In this document: positions 7,401-7,765 of the stretch, piece after piece
How positions within the stretch are numbered: position 1 is the first letter of the stretch
How the letters are laid out: every line of letters begins with the position of its first letter
Notes under the pieces: model-generated
Seen by the model: the letters and a program-made list of their open reading frames with translations, nothing else
Databases searched by the model: none
What the model was told of the DNA's origin: nothing
Position numbers and translations under genes: made by a program
Source: a bacterium UBA1790
GTDB lineage: Bacteria > Bacteroidota > Bacteroidia > Bacteroidales > Muribaculaceae
Assembly: GCA_002314465.1 (NCBI GenBank)
Contig: DCGA01000166.1
Coordinates: 5,339-13,103, forward strand
Reading direction: 5' to 3'
Length of the DNA stretch: 7,765 nucleotides

Positions 7401-7542
7401 CATTAGCGTCTTTTACGACACCAGTCACTTTGTTATTCTGCGCAACAGCAGTAAAGCCCACGTTGCTCTGACTTGTAGTCAGGCCAGCGGGAGCGCCACA
7501 TGCGATTGCCAGCGCAGCTAACAGTACACATTGTTTTTTCAT
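4402..7542 (-). pseudogene. SusC/RagA-family TonB-linked outer membrane transporter, interrupted by an in-frame TAA
   Basis: The full frame is 1046 codons, a normal SusC length, with one internal TAA at codon 627. Chosen start: the ATG at 7540-7542, which gives the signal peptide MKKQCVLLAALAIAC and probable cleavage near AVA|Q (34/35). A GTG at 7605 would only add 21 residues lacking signal features. Domains: carboxypeptidase-regulatory-like domain (about 38-107; VTGVVKDANGEPLIGATV), TonB box (about 112-122; ALDEVVITAEF), plug (about 130-270) with the SusC signature LQGRVSGMTV (155-164), LYVIDGIPM (192-200) and GSDASNGAIIITTKKG, then the 22-strand barrel. The last residues LSVTF end in phenylalanine, the usual barrel-assembly signal. 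There is no STN domain, so no FecA-type signalling is expected. The stop leaves a 626-residue fragment ending LPKGNNT, with plug and roughly half the barrel. The remaining 419 codons continue in the same frame (FYPAVELSWV onward). They have no signal peptide of their own, so neither piece should work alone. Read-through or sequence error remains possible. Confidence 0.9.
5662..5664 (-). other. Internal nonsense codon (TAA) in the SusC frame
   Basis: The codons around it read P-K-G-N-N-T-stop-F-Y-P-A-V. The frame is the same before and after, so this is a substitution and not a frameshift. From memory, SusC proteins at this place often read NNSYFYPSV, so the lost residue is probably tyrosine (TAC or TAT to TAA, one base). 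TAA also ends the SusC frame itself, SusD, the lipoprotein and the TPR gene, which argues against reassignment of TAA in this genome. Confidence 0.9.
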
Positions 7543-7765
7543 ACGCACAATTTTGTGAGTTGGTTTATAAAATTGGTTATTAGGAGTAAATAATTTTACT
7601 GTCACACTTTGGTTAACCGGATAAAGAAGCAGTCACTTTTTTCGATACACAATACTTAACATATCGCCATCTCATGTCATGTCACGACACTTCACTACAA
7701 TCCAATTAGTATGCAAATTTGGTAATTTTATTTAAAATAAACCTCAAATCCGCAACTAAATCCTA
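7543..7765. other. Leader and upstream region of the SusC operon, no assigned promoter
   Basis: This A/T-rich stretch must hold at least part of the operon control region, yet I find no convincing TTTG/TAnnTTTG pair on the minus strand. Small symmetric sites are present: GGTTAACC (7611-7618), TGTCACGACA (7679-7688), and CACAATTTTGTG (7546-7557) just ahead of the start codon. None can be assigned a role. No coding frame of note starts here on either strand. Confidence 0.4.

Noticed and set aside
7498..7542. Possible lipobox (LAIAC, cysteine 15) in the SusC signal sequence
   Set aside because: The -3 and -2 residues fit poorly, and SusC proteins are integral barrels cleaved by signal peptidase I. 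The later AVA|Q site fits the family better.
7543..7765. Promoter and operator of the SusC operon
   Set aside because: Candidate -7 boxes such as TAAGTATTG deviate from TAnnTTTG and lack a -33 partner at the right distance. The short palindromes are no better than expected in A/T-rich DNA.

Overview
The window looks like chromosomal DNA of a gut-type Bacteroidales bacterium (phylum Bacteroidota). The evidence is a SusC/SusD outer-membrane pair, Bacteroidota-style promoter elements (TTG, about 20 bp, TAnnTTTG) in front of two genes, A/T-rich leaders without Shine-Dalgarno sequences, and TAA stops throughout. A family such as Muribaculaceae or Prevotellaceae is plausible but cannot be settled from this sequence. 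All recognised genes lie on the minus strand.

Read in the direction of transcription (high to low coordinates), the window starts with about 220 bp of leader DNA. It is followed by a three-gene cluster: a SusC/RagA-type TonB-dependent transporter (7542-4402), a SusD/RagB-type lipoprotein (4364-2406) and a small two-domain lipoprotein (2365-1502). The gaps are 37 and 40 bp, so one operon is likely. SusC would form the outer-membrane channel, SusD its hinged surface lid, and the third protein would be an accessory surface lipoprotein. The substrate is unknown and no degradative enzyme or regulator is visible. The SusC frame is broken by one in-frame TAA at 5662-5664. The 419 codons beyond it are open and recognisably SusC, so this is a recent nonsense mutation or a sequence error.

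A 484-bp gene-free stretch (1018-1501) follows. It holds a hairpin plus T-tract terminator, a second hairpin, an array of about 100 bp of degenerate CCCTAAA heptamers (the plant-telomere unit), a cluster of GC-rich hairpins, and the promoter of the next gene. That gene (1017-340) encodes a membrane-anchored TPR protein and ends in a terminator hairpin. The last gene, cut by the window edge, is pyrH (UMP kinase), with its own promoter.

No tRNA, rRNA, CRISPR array, transposase or phage gene was seen. Apart from the SusC lesion and the repeat-rich intergenic block, this is ordinary Bacteroidales sequence. I do not see a convincing new system.
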